Source: Denitratisoma sp. DHT3
Lineage (GTDB): Bacteria > Pseudomonadota > Gammaproteobacteria > Burkholderiales > Rhodocyclaceae
Direction of reading: 5' to 3'
Length of the DNA: 64,000 bases
NCBI RefSeq assembly: GCF_007833355.1
Contig: NZ_CP020914.1
Coordinates: 1,288,047 to 1,352,046, forward strand
The notes under the pieces were generated by a model. It was not told the origin of the DNA, did no database searches, and saw only the letters and a program-made list of their open reading frames with translations. Shown one piece after another: positions 7,092 to 16,444 of this stretch; the stretch's first letter is position 1; every line of letters begins with the position of its first letter. The translations under genes and the position numbers were made by a program.

Positions 7092-9530
7092 ATGCATATG
7101 ACCGGAAATACTCTCGTTTGCAAGGCCCGCAGGACGCCGCTGTATCTGGCGCTGGCGGGCATCATGGTGGCGGGCGCGGCGACGACGGCGCAAGGCGCCG
7201 AAAAGACGCAGCTGGAGGAAGTCATCGTCACCGCCCAGAAACGGGCCGAGAATCTACAGGAAGTTCCCATTTCCCTCCAGGTGGTCAGTGCCTCCATGCT
7301 GGAGAAAAATGCCGTCGTCAGCCTCCTCGACATGAAGGACATGGTTCCCGGCATGGTCATTCGCCGCTATCCGGGCCAGGAAGACACGATGTATCCGTCG
7401 ATCCGGGGCATTCTGCCCAACCAGGCGGTGATCTCCGTCCCCACCCCGCTCGTGGTCCAGATCGACGGCGTTGCCGCCGCCAGCCTGACCGGACTCAACA
7501 CGGCGGCCTCCGACATCGAGCGCATCGAAATCCTGAAAGGCCCCCAGGGCGTGATGGCCGGCCGGAACGCAACCGGCGGCGCAATCAACATCACGACCGC
7601 CAAGCCCGACCTCAACGACTTCATGTTCCGCCAGCAGCTCACCTGGGCGCAATGGGGGAAATTCTTTTCCAAGACGGTCGTCAACGTGCCCTTCTCGGAC
7701 ACCTTCGCCGCCAAGATCGCCTATGTGAACAGCTCGCAGGACCGCGACCCCTCCGGCGTTCGCAACTCGGCGCCCGGCGGCTACAAATTCGGCGAGCGCG
7801 ACAGCGAAACCTGGCGCCTGGACCTGCGCTGGAAGCCCACCAACAATCTGACCGTCGATTACGGCTACGAGAACGCCACCACCAAGGCTCTGCCGACGCA
7901 GTTGCAGTGCATCTACCCGTGGCCGGCACTCAGCTACTACTCGGTGGCGAATCCGGCCACCGAATGCGGCACCAGCTACAAGTCCGCTCTGTATGCCCCC
8001 TACGCCTTGCCGAAAACCGACATCAAGGCCGATAGCCATACCCTGAACCTGGAGTGGACCGTCTCTCCGACGATGACCCTCCGCTCGATCACCGGCTATC
8101 GCAAGCTGGACGCGGCCGAAAACGTCCAACGCGGCGCCGGGGTGGATGCGATCGGCTACTACGCCGCGTCGTTCCCGCTGAACATCCTCATCGTTCCGGG
8201 CATCTCGCCGGCGGGCGTCACCAGTACGCCGTTCAACGGTGGCGTGAATCTGAGCCGAACGGATCAAAAAGCCTGGTCCCAGGAATTCCAGCTTCTCGGC
8301 GAAGCGAGCAAGAACCTGAAATACGTCGCGGGACTCTATTTTTCCGAGGACAAGGGAAAACAAAACGTCGGCATCACCGCGAGCTGGTACGTCCCCAACG
8401 TGAGCAACTCCGGGACCGATCTGATTCTTGCCTCGGGCAACGACTTCACCGTGAAGAACACCTCCAAGGCGGTCTTCGGCCAGATTTCCTGGCGGCCCGA
8501 CATGTTCGACAACAAGCTGGAGATCGTTCCCGGCATTCGCTATACCCGCGACCACCGCGAAGCGACGGCGAACAACCAGATCGGTCCCTTCTACAGCATC
8601 ATGGACATTCCGTTCGTCGGCAACAATGTTCTCGTCAATGTCCTGCCAGCCATCATCGACGCGCGCAACATGAGCGGAAGCCACAGCTTCTCGAACACCT
8701 CGCCCAGCCTGGCCTTCAACTACTTCTTCGCCCAGGACCTGATGGGTTACCTGAAGTACAGCAGGGCCTACACGACGGGGGGCTTCGATCCCATGGCGGA
8801 CGGCCAGGCCAACTTTTCCAGGGGTTTCGAGCCGGAGAAGGTCAAGAGCATCGAACTGGGGATGAAGGCCGAATTCCTGGACAGGCGGCTGCGGACCAAC
8901 GTCGCCGTGTTCCAGACCAAGTTCACCAACGAGCAGAAAACCGTGCCGATGCCGACCGCTCCGGGCATGGCACCGAATTGGATGGTGCAGAATGCCGGCG
9001 GATCGGAATATCACGGGATCGACCTCGACATCACGGCCGCGCTCACCAACAATCTGCGCGTTTCATTCGATGCGTCGACGTTGCACCACAAATACACCAG
9101 CTATGAAATCGCCGGCGTCGATTACGCCTACGAAACCCGTTCGATCGTTCCCAAGCTGAGCTACTCCGCCAGCCTGGACTACCGGTTCCCGTCCATGGGA
9201 CTGCCCGGACAGTTGAGCGGCAATCTCAGCGTGACCCATCAGGACAAATCGTCCACGCCGTTCACCTCGTCCAAGGTGGCCGAGACGATCGGCGGACCGT
9301 TCGACCCGACATCCATGACCTCGCCGGGCTATACGCTCTGGAATGGACGCCTCGCGCTGTCCCACATCAAGGTGGGCCCCGGCGGCAAGGGCGACCTGAC
9401 GGTGGCTGTGTGGGGCAAGAACCTGGCCGACAAGAAATACATGTCCTTCCTCTCGATGAACGCCATCTCCTTCGCGTCCAACTGGGGTCCGCGCCGCACC
9501 ATCGGCCTGGACGTGATCTACCAGTACTGA
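7092..9530 (+). CDS. TonB-dependent outer membrane receptor
   Basis: The 812-residue protein starts with a signal peptide (hydrophobic LYLALAGIMVAGAATTAQGA), followed by a TonB box (EEVIVTAQK), a plug domain ending near GGAINITTAKP, and a long beta-barrel with aromatic-rich strands ending in an aromatic residue (IYQY), as expected for an outer membrane porin. It resembles receptors used by sphingomonads and relatives for hydrophobic or complex organic substrates rather than classical siderophore receptors, but the ligand is unknown. ATG 7092 has AAAGGAGG eight bases upstream, preferred over an in-frame TTG at 7059. It is monocistronic, with a strong terminator at 9604-9630. Confidence 0.92.
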   Translation: MHMTGNTLVCKARRTPLYLALAGIMVAGAATTAQGAEKTQLEEVIVTAQKRAENLQEVPISLQVVSASMLEKNAVVSLLDMKDMVPGMVIRRYPGQEDTMYPSIRGILPNQAVISVPTPLVVQIDGVAAASLTGLNTAASDIERIEILKGPQGVMAGRNATGGAINITTAKPDLNDFMFRQQLTWAQWGKFFSKTVVNVPFSDTFAAKIAYVNSSQDRDPSGVRNSAPGGYKFGERDSETWRLDLRWKPTNNLTVDYGYENATTKALPTQLQCIYPWPALSYYSVANPATECGTSYKSALYAPYALPKTDIKADSHTLNLEWTVSPTMTLRSITGYRKLDAAENVQRGAGVDAIGYYAASFPLNILIVPGISPAGVTSTPFNGGVNLSRTDQKAWSQEFQLLGEASKNLKYVAGLYFSEDKGKQNVGITASWYVPNVSNSGTDLILASGNDFTVKNTSKAVFGQISWRPDMFDNKLEIVPGIRYTRDHREATANNQIGPFYSIMDIPFVGNNVLVNVLPAIIDARNMSGSHSFSNTSPSLAFNYFFAQDLMGYLKYSRAYTTGGFDPMADGQANFSRGFEPEKVKSIELGMKAEFLDRRLRTNVAVFQTKFTNEQKTVPMPTAPGMAPNWMVQNAGGSEYHGIDLDITAALTNNLRVSFDASTLHHKYTSYEIAGVDYAYETRSIVPKLSYSASLDYRFPSMGLPGQLSGNLSVTHQDKSSTPFTSSKVAETIGGPFDPTSMTSPGYTLWNGRLALSHIKVGPGGKGDLTVAVWGKNLADKKYMSFLSMNAISFASNWGPRRTIGLDVIYQY

Positions 9531-9603
9531 GTCGGATCAGCCCGGGGTCGTCCCTTCGCAGCCAGTCTCCCTCCTCGGCGCGATTCGACTCCGGGTTTCT
9601 TGC

Positions 9604-9630
9604 ACTGCCCCACACTGTGGGGCAGTTTTT
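9604..9630 (+). terminator. Intrinsic terminator of the TonB receptor gene
   Basis: ACTGCCCCACA (9604-9614) pairs with TGTGGGGCAGT (9616-9626) and is followed by T's to 9630: a GC-rich stem with a U tract, 74 bases after the receptor stop codon. Confidence 0.85.
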
Positions 9631-9692
9631 ACCCGGCATCCAGGCACCGGAGGCGGCATGGCCGCCACCAGCGTGGACGTGGACGGGGCGAT

Positions 9693-10811
9693 CTACGCCT
9701 GGCCGCAGCCCTGGCGCTCGTGATCCGCGAGCATCCGCTCGAAAAGGCTTCGCGATATGAGCAGGTCGTCGGGATCGTCGGGGCGCTGGGCTTCGCCGTA
9801 GGCGATCGAACGCAGTCCGGTGCGGATGCTCAGGATGGAAAAGCGTGCCGCGGCGAAGAGCTGGTACCAGCCGAGATCCTGGAGCGTGCGCCCCGAAGTC
9901 TGCTCATAGACGCGCACCACGTCCTCGGGTCGCATGAAATCGGGCAGGCCTGGATAGCCGAAGCGCTCCGCCATGTCCTGGAACATGCGATGGAAGAACA
10001 CCATCCAGCCGACATCGACTTCGGCCGGACCGACCCCGGCCATTTCCCAGTCGAGGATCGCCACGGGGTCGAAACCCCGGTAAAGGATGTTGCCAATGCG
10101 CGCATCCCCCCAGGTCAGGACCGCATCGCGATTCTCGGGAAGCGTGCGCGCCAGGGCATCCAGCATGCGCTCGACCAGCGGATAGCGACCGCCCTCCCGC
10201 GCCCAGTCATAGAGCCAGCGCTGATAGGCGAACGCCTGTTCGAGGGGCGAGGCGCCCCAACGCTCCTGGTTGAAAAAACCGAGGTCGTGACGGTCGGCCG
10301 TGATGCGATGGATGCGCGCCAGCATCTCGACGCTCCGCTCCTGAAGGTGCCGCCGCTCAGCGGCCGAGGCCTCCAGCAACCAGCCGGTAAATATGTAGGG
10401 CGGATTGTCCAGTGGCGCGCGGCCTTCGATGAACGACATGACCATGAAGGGGGAGCCCACCCACGCCGGGTCCTGCTCGACCTGAAGAACGCGGGGGACC
10501 GGCGCATCGGTCTCGCGGCTCAGCAGGTCGATGCAGCGGCGCTGGAGTTCGAGATCATAGACAGGGAATGTTTGATAGGGGGAAGCCGGAAGCGGCGCCA
10601 TGCGCGCCACGAAACGCTCCGCCCCCTGGCCCCGATCAAGGGAAAACAAGGCGGTCTCGTTCGCCATTCCGCCCTGCGGAATGTCAAGCGCGACGAGCGT
10701 GGCTCCCTTCAATTTCTCGGCGCACCACGCGATGAGTCCGGTACGGATGGATTCCGGATTCCGGCGCCATGGCGTCAACGAGCCTTCCGCCGCAACGAAG
10801 TTGTGCTCCAT
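9693..10811 (-). CDS. APH-fold phosphotransferase family protein
   Basis: The 372-residue protein belongs to the aminoglycoside phosphotransferase/choline kinase fold. The catalytic loop is WGDARIGN (residues 234-241, Asp236) and the metal-binding loop is LDWEMA (253-258, Asp254). The usual His-Gly-Asp is Trp-Gly-Asp here. Relatives are often next to acyl-CoA dehydrogenases or SDRs in lipid and steroid catabolism and are not antibiotic resistance enzymes; the substrate is unknown. It lies 16 bases downstream of an SDR gene on the same strand, so they form a two-gene operon. Confidence 0.85.
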   Translation of the reverse strand: MEHNFVAAEGSLTPWRRNPESIRTGLIAWCAEKLKGATLVALDIPQGGMANETALFSLDRGQGAERFVARMAPLPASPYQTFPVYDLELQRRCIDLLSRETDAPVPRVLQVEQDPAWVGSPFMVMSFIEGRAPLDNPPYIFTGWLLEASAAERRHLQERSVEMLARIHRITADRHDLGFFNQERWGASPLEQAFAYQRWLYDWAREGGRYPLVERMLDALARTLPENRDAVLTWGDARIGNILYRGFDPVAILDWEMAGVGPAEVDVGWMVFFHRMFQDMAERFGYPGLPDFMRPEDVVRVYEQTSGRTLQDLGWYQLFAAARFSILSIRTGLRSIAYGEAQRPDDPDDLLISRSLFERMLADHERQGCGQA

Positions 10812-10827
10812 GAGGAAGACCGCCTAT

Positions 10828-11613
10828 TCAGTGATTGCCCCGCCCGTTGGCCTTTTCCATGATCCACCAAAGCAGGCCGGGAAAGAAACGGCGCATGCGC
10901 ACCATGAATGCCGCCTCTCCGGGACGAACCACCCACTGCCTTTTTTCGAGCGCGGCCTCGACGGCGTCGATCACCATTTCCGGACTGGCCATGCGCCGGG
11001 AACTCTTGGCCTGCTTCAGGCTCTCCGGCCCCGTAGCGAGCGCCTGGTCAATCAAGGGCGTATCCACCAGCGGCGGACAGACCAGGAGGAAGCGAATCGG
11101 GCTGTTGCGATTCTCGCGGACCAGCACCTCCGCGAAAGTGTTGGTCGCCGACTTGGTGGCGCAATAGGCCCCGAGATTATGGGTCAGGACGTCACCGGCC
11201 ATGGACCCATACAGGACGATGTCGCCGTGGCCGCGCGCCTCCATCAGCGGCATCAGGGTCTTGGTCAGATTAACCGTGCCGCCATAATTGACCGTCATGA
11301 TCTTGACAATGGTCTCGGCGCTCATGTCGCGCAGCGACTGCCCCGGCATGATGGCGGCGCAATGCACCAGCCGGTCAACGGGGCCGAGGGTCTGTTCGAC
11401 GTCGGCGACCACGCGGCGCACTTGCTCCAGATCGCTCACGTCGCAGTGAAATGCATGGATGTTTTCCGATTCGGCCGCGGTCTCCGCCAGCGCCTTGTCA
11501 TTCAAATCCAGGATCGCCACCCGCGCCCCTTGCCTTGCCAAGCGGAGGGCCGTCACCCGCCCCATGCCACTCGCCCCTCCCGTGACTAGCGCCACCTTGC
11601 CCATAAAAGCCAT
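10828..11613 (-). CDS. Short-chain dehydrogenase/reductase (SDR)
   Basis: The 261-residue classical SDR has the cofactor motif TGGASGMG (11-18), an aspartate after beta-2 (ILDLND, favouring NAD), catalytic Ser137, and Tyr150-xxx-Lys154 (YCATK). It should interconvert an alcohol and a ketone or aldehyde. The N-terminal cofactor region follows immediately after the start, so ATG 11613 fits. A hydrophobic C terminus (FFPGLLWWIM) may associate with membranes. It leads the operon with the phosphotransferase gene. Confidence 0.9.
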   Translation of the reverse strand: MAFMGKVALVTGGASGMGRVTALRLARQGARVAILDLNDKALAETAAESENIHAFHCDVSDLEQVRRVVADVEQTLGPVDRLVHCAAIMPGQSLRDMSAETIVKIMTVNYGGTVNLTKTLMPLMEARGHGDIVLYGSMAGDVLTHNLGAYCATKSATNTFAEVLVRENRNSPIRFLLVCPPLVDTPLIDQALATGPESLKQAKSSRRMASPEMVIDAVEAALEKRQWVVRPGEAAFMVRMRRFFPGLLWWIMEKANGRGNH

Positions 11614-11914
11614 GCCATGTCCTCGATCGCCAATTACAAAATTTTTTGCCAGCGCATCTTATTCGATATGCCCGCCATTGCCCGCGATCCAATCACGCGG
11701 ATATAGCAACATGATTCTTATATGTTTTTATCGAAAACCCGGATTAACTCCGGACTCCGCTGGCGGAGGGGAATCCCATGGCTTCGAGGCATGGAACAGA
11801 CGGCCAAATCGGGCAGAGGTCTTCATGGCCGGCACGTGGCGCCGGAAGGCGGGAAACCGTTCGCAGGCCAGCCGTTGGCCAAATTGGGACCATAGCGATT
11901 CCAAGGCCCTTAAA
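11614..11914. other. Gene-free spacer upstream of the SDR operon
   Basis: This roughly 300-base stretch contains an AT-rich pocket at 11633-11735 (unusual for the window) that likely carries the SDR operon promoter on the minus strand. I see no open frame with family resemblance and no RNA gene before the terminator at 11915. Confidence 0.4.
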
Positions 11915-11954
11915 GCGAAAAAGCCAAGAACCGCTGAGTTCTTGGCTTTTTCGC
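11915..11954 (-). terminator. Terminator downstream of tRNA-fMet
   Basis: A perfect 17-base inverted repeat (11915-11931 with 11938-11954, six-base loop) lies seven bases past the tRNA 3' end on the minus strand. The A5/T5 stretches are inside the stem, so it can act in either direction. Confidence 0.85.
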
Positions 11955-11960
11955 TGGATC

Positions 11961-12037
<77 letters not shown>

Positions 12038-12146
12038 TCTGGAAGCTGCGCATTATACATAAGTTTTCCGGGCAGATCGAACGTCCCCTGAAAATGTTGC
12101 GCACTTCGTCTCCGCCAGGCCGGATCAGGACGAATAGCTAAAGGCT

Positions 12147-12240
12147 CGCGCGCCCTTCGGGAGGTTCGTGTTCGTGGTGGCGCCGAGGGGTTGCGGTGGC
12201 GCCGCGGACCGCTTTTCCTCTCGTGGGAACGCCAAGGGGA
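12147..12240. repeat. Degenerate relative of the 2.0-2.3 kb repeat
   Basis: The segment containing GGTTGCGGTGGCGCCGCG and CCGCTTTTCC resembles the middle and end of the units at 2046-2342 (GGTTGCGG..GCCGCCGCG and CCGCTTTTCC). It occupies the gap between tRNA-fMet and the sulfotransferase gene. The match is partial and was judged by eye. Confidence 0.45.
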
Positions 12241-12255
12241 GGTCGGTCATTGTGT

Positions 12256-13533
12256 TTACTTCACTTCGGCCCGCACCGGAAAACGGTCGAAGTAAAAACG
12301 GAAACGCTCCCGCAGTTCATCCGGGGCCACGCCGAAATCCCGCTTCAGGTTGTAGATCACCTTGCCCTCCTTGCCGCGCGGATGGTCGGCGACATAGCGA
12401 TCCAGCCGCGCCTGGGCGACGGGCGTCAGCTCCAGGCCGGCCGTGGCATACACCTGCGCCACGGTGCCCATTTCGTCGGCCATGAAGGTATGGAAGAAGG
12501 AATCGAAGCTGTGCTCGGGCGCGAACAGGTGCCGGTCGCGCACGCAGGCGCGCAGCAGATGCTCGATGCGGTCGGTCCAGTAGCGGATCAGCGCACCGGT
12601 GGCGACATGGCGGCGGTTGATGCGCTGGCTGTAGGCCTGCATGGTGACGGAGGACTGGATCACCGCCACCGGGTCGCGATGGGTGATGACCACGGTGGCG
12701 TCGGGGAATACCTTTTTCAGCACCGGCAACTGCTCCAGGTGCTGCGGGCATTTCAGCACCCAGCGCTTTTCGGGTTCGCCGGACTGCCCCGCCCGGCTGC
12801 GCCGCCACTGGAGCAGTTTGAGCACGTTCTTCATGTATTCGTAATGGGGCGTCTGGTCGCTGGCGTAGTAGTGGTCGCGCCAGCGCGGCGACATGGTCAG
12901 CCACTCGAAATTGTAGGAGGCGAAGTCCGGTCCCATCAGCTCCAGTTCCTCGTGGATGTGGTCCGGTTCCATCGGATGCATCGCGGCGATGAAGGGCGTG
13001 GTGGCCTGCATCCTGGCCCACGCCGCGGCGCAGCGTTGGTAGCGGGGATCGGTGCCGTCGGCCAGCGGGCCCTCGCCGGGCAGCGGTACGGGTTCGTAGG
13101 ACTCCCACAGCGGCAGGGAATGAAAACGGTCGTCGGCGGCCAGCAGATTGACCAGGTGGGTGGTGCCCGAGCGCGGCAGCCCCAGCACGATGACCGGACG
13201 CTCGATCTTCTGCCGCAGGATTTCCGGATGCCGCTTCAGGGTGTCATGGATCAGCAGCCGGTTGCTGGCATAACGCGCCAGATAGCCGTGCAGGGTGATC
13301 CGCGAGAGGGCGGTGATTTCGGGGTCGCCGTCCCATTCCTCGCGCAGCACCTTGAGCCGCGCGCGGAAATCGTCGGCGCCGAAATCGGACAGGCCGGTGC
13401 GCTCCATCGCCGCGCGCAAAATGTTTTCTTCGCTGAAATCGACCCGCACGCTCTCGCCCCAGGCCAGCGCCTCGCGCTGTGCCTGGGAGAGCCGGGGCCG
13501 GACGAGGTCGTCGATGCGGATTTCGTTGCTCAT
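12256..13533 (-). CDS. Sulfotransferase family protein
   Basis: The 425-residue protein carries the 5'-phosphosulfate-binding loop GLPRSGTTHL (residues 118-127) and a later conserved segment with THRDP and SSVTM, matching bacterial sulfotransferase family 3 proteins. It would transfer a sulfuryl group from PAPS to a hydroxyl of an acceptor, probably lipid, steroid or polyketide-like; the acceptor is unknown. The length is at the long end of the family, with an N-terminal extension of about 110 residues common in actinobacterial and proteobacterial homologues. It is the last gene of a minus-strand group with tetR, an SDR and an alkylsulfatase-like hydrolase. Confidence 0.85.
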   Translation of the reverse strand: MSNEIRIDDLVRPRLSQAQREALAWGESVRVDFSEENILRAAMERTGLSDFGADDFRARLKVLREEWDGDPEITALSRITLHGYLARYASNRLLIHDTLKRHPEILRQKIERPVIVLGLPRSGTTHLVNLLAADDRFHSLPLWESYEPVPLPGEGPLADGTDPRYQRCAAAWARMQATTPFIAAMHPMEPDHIHEELELMGPDFASYNFEWLTMSPRWRDHYYASDQTPHYEYMKNVLKLLQWRRSRAGQSGEPEKRWVLKCPQHLEQLPVLKKVFPDATVVITHRDPVAVIQSSVTMQAYSQRINRRHVATGALIRYWTDRIEHLLRACVRDRHLFAPEHSFDSFFHTFMADEMGTVAQVYATAGLELTPVAQARLDRYVADHPRGKEGKVIYNLKRDFGVAPDELRERFRFYFDRFPVRAEVK

Positions 13534-13564
13534 GATCGTCTTGAGAAGCGGTTATCGGAGGGGC

Positions 13565-14254
13565 TCACCAAGTCGAGACCGGTCCGGACAGCATGGCCAC
13601 GGTCGCGTCCTCCAGGGTGTGCACGAAGAGTTCGGTGTCCACCACCGCCTCCGGATGTTCCACGGCATCGAGCATCCGCGAGTGATCGGCCAGGCCATGG
13701 AACAGCAGCACCCCCGCCAGCATGGTGCGCTGTTTCAACACGGCAGGCGGCAGCGGGTATTCGGCCATCGCATTCTCGATGACCCGCGTCAGACGATCGG
13801 AGAGCGGCACCTTGAACGGCGAGGCGGCCAGCTGCTGGGAGGCCAGGGTGTGGGTGGCGACCAGTTGGGCATTGATGCGGATGAAGTCCCGGCCGCCGTC
13901 GGCATCGAGCAGTTTTTCCGCCACCGGGTAGATCAGCGCCTTGACCACGTCGCGCAGCCCCAGGCGGCCCGCCTGCTCCAACTGGTCGAGCAGGGCATGG
14001 CGCCGGGCGGCGATGCCCGGCACGTGCTTGTCGATGATGGCCTGCAGCAGGGCCTCCTTGTTGCCGAAGTGATACTGGCATACCGCCGCGTTGCGCTGCC
14101 CCGCGGCCTTGCCGATTTCATTGAGGGTCACGCCGTCGACGCCGCGCTCGGCGAACAGGCGCTCGGCCACGGCGATCAGCTTGGCCCGGGTGGCGGCGCT
14201 GCGCGGCGTCAGGCGCTCCTGGACGGGGGCGTTGAAGGACATCACCTGCGCCAT
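13565..14254 (-). CDS. TetR/AcrR family transcriptional regulator
   Basis: The 229-residue protein has a TetR domain at about residues 18-70, with HTH LNEIGKAAGQRNAAVCQYHF followed by GNKEALL. The QRN.AV.YHFG form is typical of TetR proteins adjacent to fatty acid, steroid or terpenoid catabolic genes. It lies between the sulfotransferase (31 bases) and an SDR (3 bases), so it is in the operon it may control. Confidence 0.9.
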   Translation of the reverse strand: MAQVMSFNAPVQERLTPRSAATRAKLIAVAERLFAERGVDGVTLNEIGKAAGQRNAAVCQYHFGNKEALLQAIIDKHVPGIAARRHALLDQLEQAGRLGLRDVVKALIYPVAEKLLDADGGRDFIRINAQLVATHTLASQQLAASPFKVPLSDRLTRVIENAMAEYPLPPAVLKQRTMLAGVLLFHGLADHSRMLDAVEHPEAVVDTELFVHTLEDATVAMLSGPVSTW

Positions 14255-14257
14255 GAT

Positions 14258-15016
14258 TCAGCCCACCACCGAATAGCCGCCGTCCACCGGCAGGGTCTGG
14301 CCGGTGACGAAACTCGCGGCGGCGCTGGTCAGGAACAGCACCGCGCCGGCGATGTCCGCCGGGTCGCCCATGCGCTTCAGCGGGGTGCGCGCCAGCACCG
14401 GGTCGCGCATCTCCGGCGTGGCCTCGAAGTGCTGCATCATGTTGCTGCGGATGAAGCCGGGGGCCACCGCATTCACCCGGATGCCGTCCCTGGCCCAGGC
14501 CAGCGCCAGGGTCTTGGTCATCTGCACGATGCCGGCCTTGGCCGCGCCGTAGCCGGGCACCGATTCCACGCCGAAATACGAGGTCATCGAGGCCATGCCG
14601 ATGACGCTGGCCCCGCCCGGCAGGGCGCTCCTGGCCAGCTTGTCGTGACAGGCATGGGCCAGATGGTAGGGCGACAGCAGATTCGCCTGCACCGACTTGT
14701 CGAACCATTCGGGGATCGACTCGCCCCGTACGGCGAAATTGCAGCCGGCGTTGTTGATCAGGATGTCCAGTCGCGGCAGGGCGTCGGCCACCGCCTGGAT
14801 CTGCGCATCGTCGGTGAGTTCCAGTTGCAGGTAGCGGTAGGCGGACAGATCGCCTTCGTAATCGGCCGCGCGGGGCCGGGTGCCGGTGATGACGACCTCG
14901 GCGCCGGCCGCCCGGTAGGCGGCGGCGATGCCGGCGCCGATGCCGTTGCTGCCGCCGGTCACCAGGACGTGGGCGCCCCGATAGTCGAACTGAAGATTGG
15001 GCCAGGTGCCGCTCAT
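14258..15016 (-). CDS. Short-chain dehydrogenase/reductase (SDR)
   Basis: The 252-residue SDR has TGGSNGIG (20-27), NNAG, Tyr156-xxx-Lys160 (YGAAK) and a GYSVVG C-terminal end typical of FabG-like dehydrogenases. After beta-2 it has TGTRP, so NADP may be preferred. The ATG at 15016 has GGAGG eight bases upstream; a longer reading to 15088 would run into the preceding gene. It lies 20 bases downstream of the metallo-hydrolase gene and likely works on an alcohol/ketone in the same pathway. Confidence 0.9.
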   Translation of the reverse strand: MSGTWPNLQFDYRGAHVLVTGGSNGIGAGIAAAYRAAGAEVVITGTRPRAADYEGDLSAYRYLQLELTDDAQIQAVADALPRLDILINNAGCNFAVRGESIPEWFDKSVQANLLSPYHLAHACHDKLARSALPGGASVIGMASMTSYFGVESVPGYGAAKAGIVQMTKTLALAWARDGIRVNAVAPGFIRSNMMQHFEATPEMRDPVLARTPLKRMGDPADIAGAVLFLTSAAASFVTGQTLPVDGGYSVVG

Positions 15017-15036
15017 GGAAATGCCTCCGACAGGTT

Positions 15037-16305
15037 TCACGACCGCCGCAGGGCGGCTTCGAGTTTTTCGATCCGGGTCTTGAGCCACCCAGTTTCCCAG
15101 AAATTCACCGACCCCGAACGATCGAGAATGGCGCGATGACAGTCCAGCGCCAGTTGCAGCGCCCCGGCATCGGCGCCGTCCGCCGCCAGCGCCGCCTCGG
15201 CCAGCAGCAACGCGCCCTCGGCGTCGGCAGCCGCGAGCTTCCGCCGACCGCGCGCCACCACGGCGTCGATGCCGGCCAATTCGACAAGATCCGGATAGAC
15301 CTCGCGCGGCTGGGTCGGATACAACTCGCTGGTGGCCTGGGCCTTGAACCAGCCCATATAGCTTTCCCAGATGGTGCGCACGGCCCAGCTGACCTTGCCG
15401 TAGCCCTGGCCGACATAGAGCTCGGGCGGCAACTGCACCTCCCGCATCAGGGTCCAGATGTCCTTGCCGGTATTCATGCCCTTCAGGGTTTCCCGGTGCA
15501 CGTAGTCGACGGCGCCCTCCAGGCGGTCCAGGCAGGCGCGGATCAGTTCCTTGCCGACGATGGGTTCGAAATGGCCGGTGATCAGCAGTTCCGGCTCCAG
15601 GGCGCGGATGCGGCGCAGGGATTCCAAGTAGGGCTCGAACCAGCGGTACTTGTCGCCGCGGACGGTGTTGAAGTTGGGAAAATGGGGGAACAGGGGGCCG
15701 AAGACGTTGCCCGAGAACAGGATGCGGTGCTGGGGCAGCCAGACCACGCAGCTATCCACGGTTTCGCCGCCGGGCGTCGAGTACAGCTCGAAACGGGTGC
15801 CCCCCACTTCCAGCGCGTAGCGGTCGTCGAAGCTGATGTCGGCGGTCGGCACATCCTGGACGAAAGTCGGCCGCGGCGCGGCCTCCCCTTCGGCGGCGCG
15901 GGACAGCGCGCTCTTGAACCAGATCGAGGAATGGGATTCACGCACCGCCTTGATGCGCCGGTCATCCTGCTGGCAAGCCGCCAGGTTGCGCTGGGCGACC
16001 AGTTGGGTGCCCGGCTCGCGGAACAGGCTGACGCCGCCGACATGGTCCACGTGCCCCTGGGTCAGCAGGATGTACGGCGTGGGGCCGGGACAGACCGCGT
16101 CGAATACTTTCCTATGCACCGGCGACTCGAAGCCCATGCCGGTATTAATGACAACGCGCCCCGCCGGAGTGACCACCATGTAGGCATTGGACAGCCCCTG
16201 GGACATGTAGATGAAATCGTTGATGCGGGTCGCGCTTTCCTGCTGTGCAGGCCGATTCGAGAAAAAATCGGGGCGCTCGGCCACCAGTTTCTTGACAATA
16301 TCCAT
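15037..16305 (-). CDS. Metallo-beta-lactamase-fold hydrolase, alkylsulfatase-like
   Basis: This 422-residue protein joins an MBL domain (1 to about 250) to a C-terminal region resembling the dimerisation domain of SdsA-type alkylsulfatases (GMNTGKDIWTLMREV, YGKVSWAVRTIWESYMGWF). The metal motif is TQGHVDH (residues 82-88): the first His of the usual HxHxDH is Gln83, while His85, Asp87 and His88 are kept, as is the later GHFEP His. Glu in GGETVDS may be a metal ligand as in alkylsulfatases. A sulfate ester hydrolase role is plausible but not proven. ATG 16305 follows a G-rich ribosome binding site. It heads the minus arm and is divergent from the zinc dehydrogenase. Confidence 0.75.
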   Translation of the reverse strand: MDIVKKLVAERPDFFSNRPAQQESATRINDFIYMSQGLSNAYMVVTPAGRVVINTGMGFESPVHRKVFDAVCPGPTPYILLTQGHVDHVGGVSLFREPGTQLVAQRNLAACQQDDRRIKAVRESHSSIWFKSALSRAAEGEAAPRPTFVQDVPTADISFDDRYALEVGGTRFELYSTPGGETVDSCVVWLPQHRILFSGNVFGPLFPHFPNFNTVRGDKYRWFEPYLESLRRIRALEPELLITGHFEPIVGKELIRACLDRLEGAVDYVHRETLKGMNTGKDIWTLMREVQLPPELYVGQGYGKVSWAVRTIWESYMGWFKAQATSELYPTQPREVYPDLVELAGIDAVVARGRRKLAAADAEGALLLAEAALAADGADAGALQLALDCHRAILDRSGSVNFWETGWLKTRIEKLEAALRRS

Positions 16306-16350
16306 TGATCCCCCACTGATCCCCAAAAGCATTCAAAGTTGCAGCCTCGA

Positions 16351-16379
16351 AACTTTTTAATGTTATTATTTTAAAAGTT
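16351..16379. promoter_or_regulatory. AT-rich palindrome, candidate operator of the divergent block
   Basis: AACTTTT-t-AA (16351-16360) mirrors TT-t-AAAAGTT (16370-16379) around a nine-base centre. It is the most AT-rich spot nearby and lies between the divergent metallo-hydrolase (start 16305) and dehydrogenase (start 16445). It may be a binding site for the TetR at 13565-14254. Confidence 0.45.
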
Positions 16380-16444
16380 CATTGTCAAAATCCTTACGCC
16401 GTCTTTGAATCAGGCTTGTCGAAATAGCGACTGGAGGAATGCTG

